From Syntrophaceae bacterium UBA2208 (GTDB taxonomy: Bacteria; Desulfobacterota; BSN033; UBA1163): a DNA stretch of 6,977 nt. Below, one piece after another: positions 6,248 through 6,977 of this stretch (the first letter of the stretch is position 1; every line of letters begins with the position of its first letter). The position numbers and the translations under genes are program-made. The stretch lies in NCBI GenBank assembly GCA_002327885.1, contig DCUS01000158.1, positions 2,956 through 9,932 on the forward strand, given 5' to 3'. The notes under the pieces are model-generated. The model saw nothing but the letters and a program-made list of their open reading frames with translations, was not told the origin of the DNA and made no database searches.

Positions 6248-6977
6248 TCTCCTCGAAGAAACGCTTTGATGCGGTCAAATGCTCTGGGGTCCTGGATATA
6301 AAACAGATGCCCCCCTTGGAACAGCTCTAATCGGGATCCGAGAATCCTTTCCTGCATCGCCTTGAGATTGGCAGGTTTTGCAATTCCGTCGTACAGGCCA
6401 CCGCAGATATAGACTGCCATCTGGAGCTCATGGAGTCGGTCGTATGTATCGTGATGAGCACGAGCCTTTAGTTGTCGGCGAGCACCCATTTGGTGCCCGG
6501 GCTCATCAGCTCCCACTCGCAGGCTCGCTAAGGCCTCATCAAGCAGTGCTTGAAATTGGACAGGATTGGCCTCCCGCCATATTGCATGTCTTCGGATGTC
6601 ACTCAGTTGGAGGATGCAACGCACATAGTCTTCAAGCGAGAGGTTAACGAGCTCATGTAATGGATATGAAGAGCCGCCAGCACCGCCACTGCTGGTGCAT
6701 GCCAAAACCAGACGCTCCACACGTTGCGGATACCGCAGGGCGAATTCTTGCGCTACCATCCCTCCAAACGAAATGCCCATGACCAAACAACGATCCCACC
6801 TCAACGCTTCAAGCAATGCATTGGCATCGTCGGCATAATCGACCATGGCATAGGGGATATCCGGCTTCGAGGTTTGGCCGAGACCTCTTTGATCATAGGC
6901 GAGGATTTCTAAGTTCTGGGCAATGGGCATCTCAAAAATATTAGAGGATCGGCGCAAATCCCCCCCCGTCCCACTGA
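6223..6977 (-). CDS. Alpha/beta hydrolase, N-terminus beyond the window
   Basis: This is an alpha/beta-hydrolase-fold protein of the kind related to 3-oxoadipate enol-lactonase and other small esterases or lactonases; the substrate cannot be read from sequence. The frame stays open to the right edge, so 250 C-terminal residues are visible and the first strands are missing. A TTG at 6957 could be mistaken for the start, but would cut the fold; upstream codons give SGTGGD, which fits the oxyanion-hole loop. Numbering from that TTG, AYDQRGLGQTSKPD is at 20-33, the nucleophile elbow GISFGG at 61-66 with Ser63, the acid probably Asp190 in GGLYDG, and the His at 217 in QGGHLF. The triad is complete and the end near residue 244 is normal for the family. 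By eye it has about 55-60% G+C in places against 30-40% in the adjacent gene, suggesting a different origin. Confidence 0.88.
   Translation of the reverse strand, partial: SGTGGDLRRSSNIFEMPIAQNLEILAYDQRGLGQTSKPDIPYAMVDYADDANALLEALRWDRCLVMGISFGGMVAQEFALRYPQRVERLVLACTSSGGAGGSSYPLHELVNLSLEDYVRCILQLSDIRRHAIWREANPVQFQALLDEALASLRVGADEPGHQMGARRQLKARAHHDTYDRLHELQMAVYICGGLYDGIAKPANLKAMQERILGSRLELFQGGHLFYIQDPRAFDRIKAFLRGDLNVKPNV

Noticed and set aside
6378..6647. 89-codon open frame on the plus strand
   Set aside because: It is opposite the alpha/beta hydrolase, whose motifs and triad are clear; long antisense frames are expected in G+C-rich coding DNA.
6223..6957. Complete hydrolase gene starting at TTG 6957
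   Set aside because: That start removes the first beta-strands and oxyanion loop of the fold; the frame continues open to the window edge with family-like codons.

Overview
The window is a compact stretch of bacterial chromosome with six protein genes and no RNA genes, mobile elements or CRISPR array. Five genes point right and one, cut by the right edge, points left. The first four are housekeeping genes at roughly 45-50% G+C by eye: rplI (ribosomal protein L9), dnaB (replicative helicase), pgsA (phosphatidylglycerolphosphate synthase) and eno (enolase). The G+C level, good Shine-Dalgarno sites and protein sequences suggest a Gram-negative bacterium such as the Desulfobacterota (former Deltaproteobacteria) or a neighbouring phylum. 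This is an inference from protein style and gene order, not a phylogenetic result.

Layout: bases 1-36 are the leader of rplI, with a near-complete anti-Shine-Dalgarno match. rplI and dnaB are 6 bases apart and look translationally coupled. pgsA follows after 62 bases and eno after another 28, so 37-3759 could be one transcription unit joining translation, replication, phospholipid synthesis and glycolysis. These genes share location and probably expression rather than a pathway.

After a 106-base gap with a weak hairpin and a possible extended -10 promoter comes a large A+T-rich gene (about 3866-6226). It encodes a polytopic membrane protein with a spermidine-synthase-like (SpeE-type) domain between two related six-helix membrane halves. 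The nucleotide-binding fold is recognisable, but the acidic residues that define aminopropyltransferases are replaced, so ordinary spermidine synthesis is unlikely. This is the most interesting gene here and its function is unknown.

The last gene, on the minus strand, is a clearly more G+C-rich alpha/beta hydrolase with an intact Ser-Asp-His triad. Its N-terminus lies beyond the window. It converges on the membrane-protein gene so tightly that the two stop codons overlap in one TTAA. The composition step suggests a different history for this gene. I see no wholly new multi-gene system; the candidates for follow-up are the SpeE-like membrane protein and the convergent junction.
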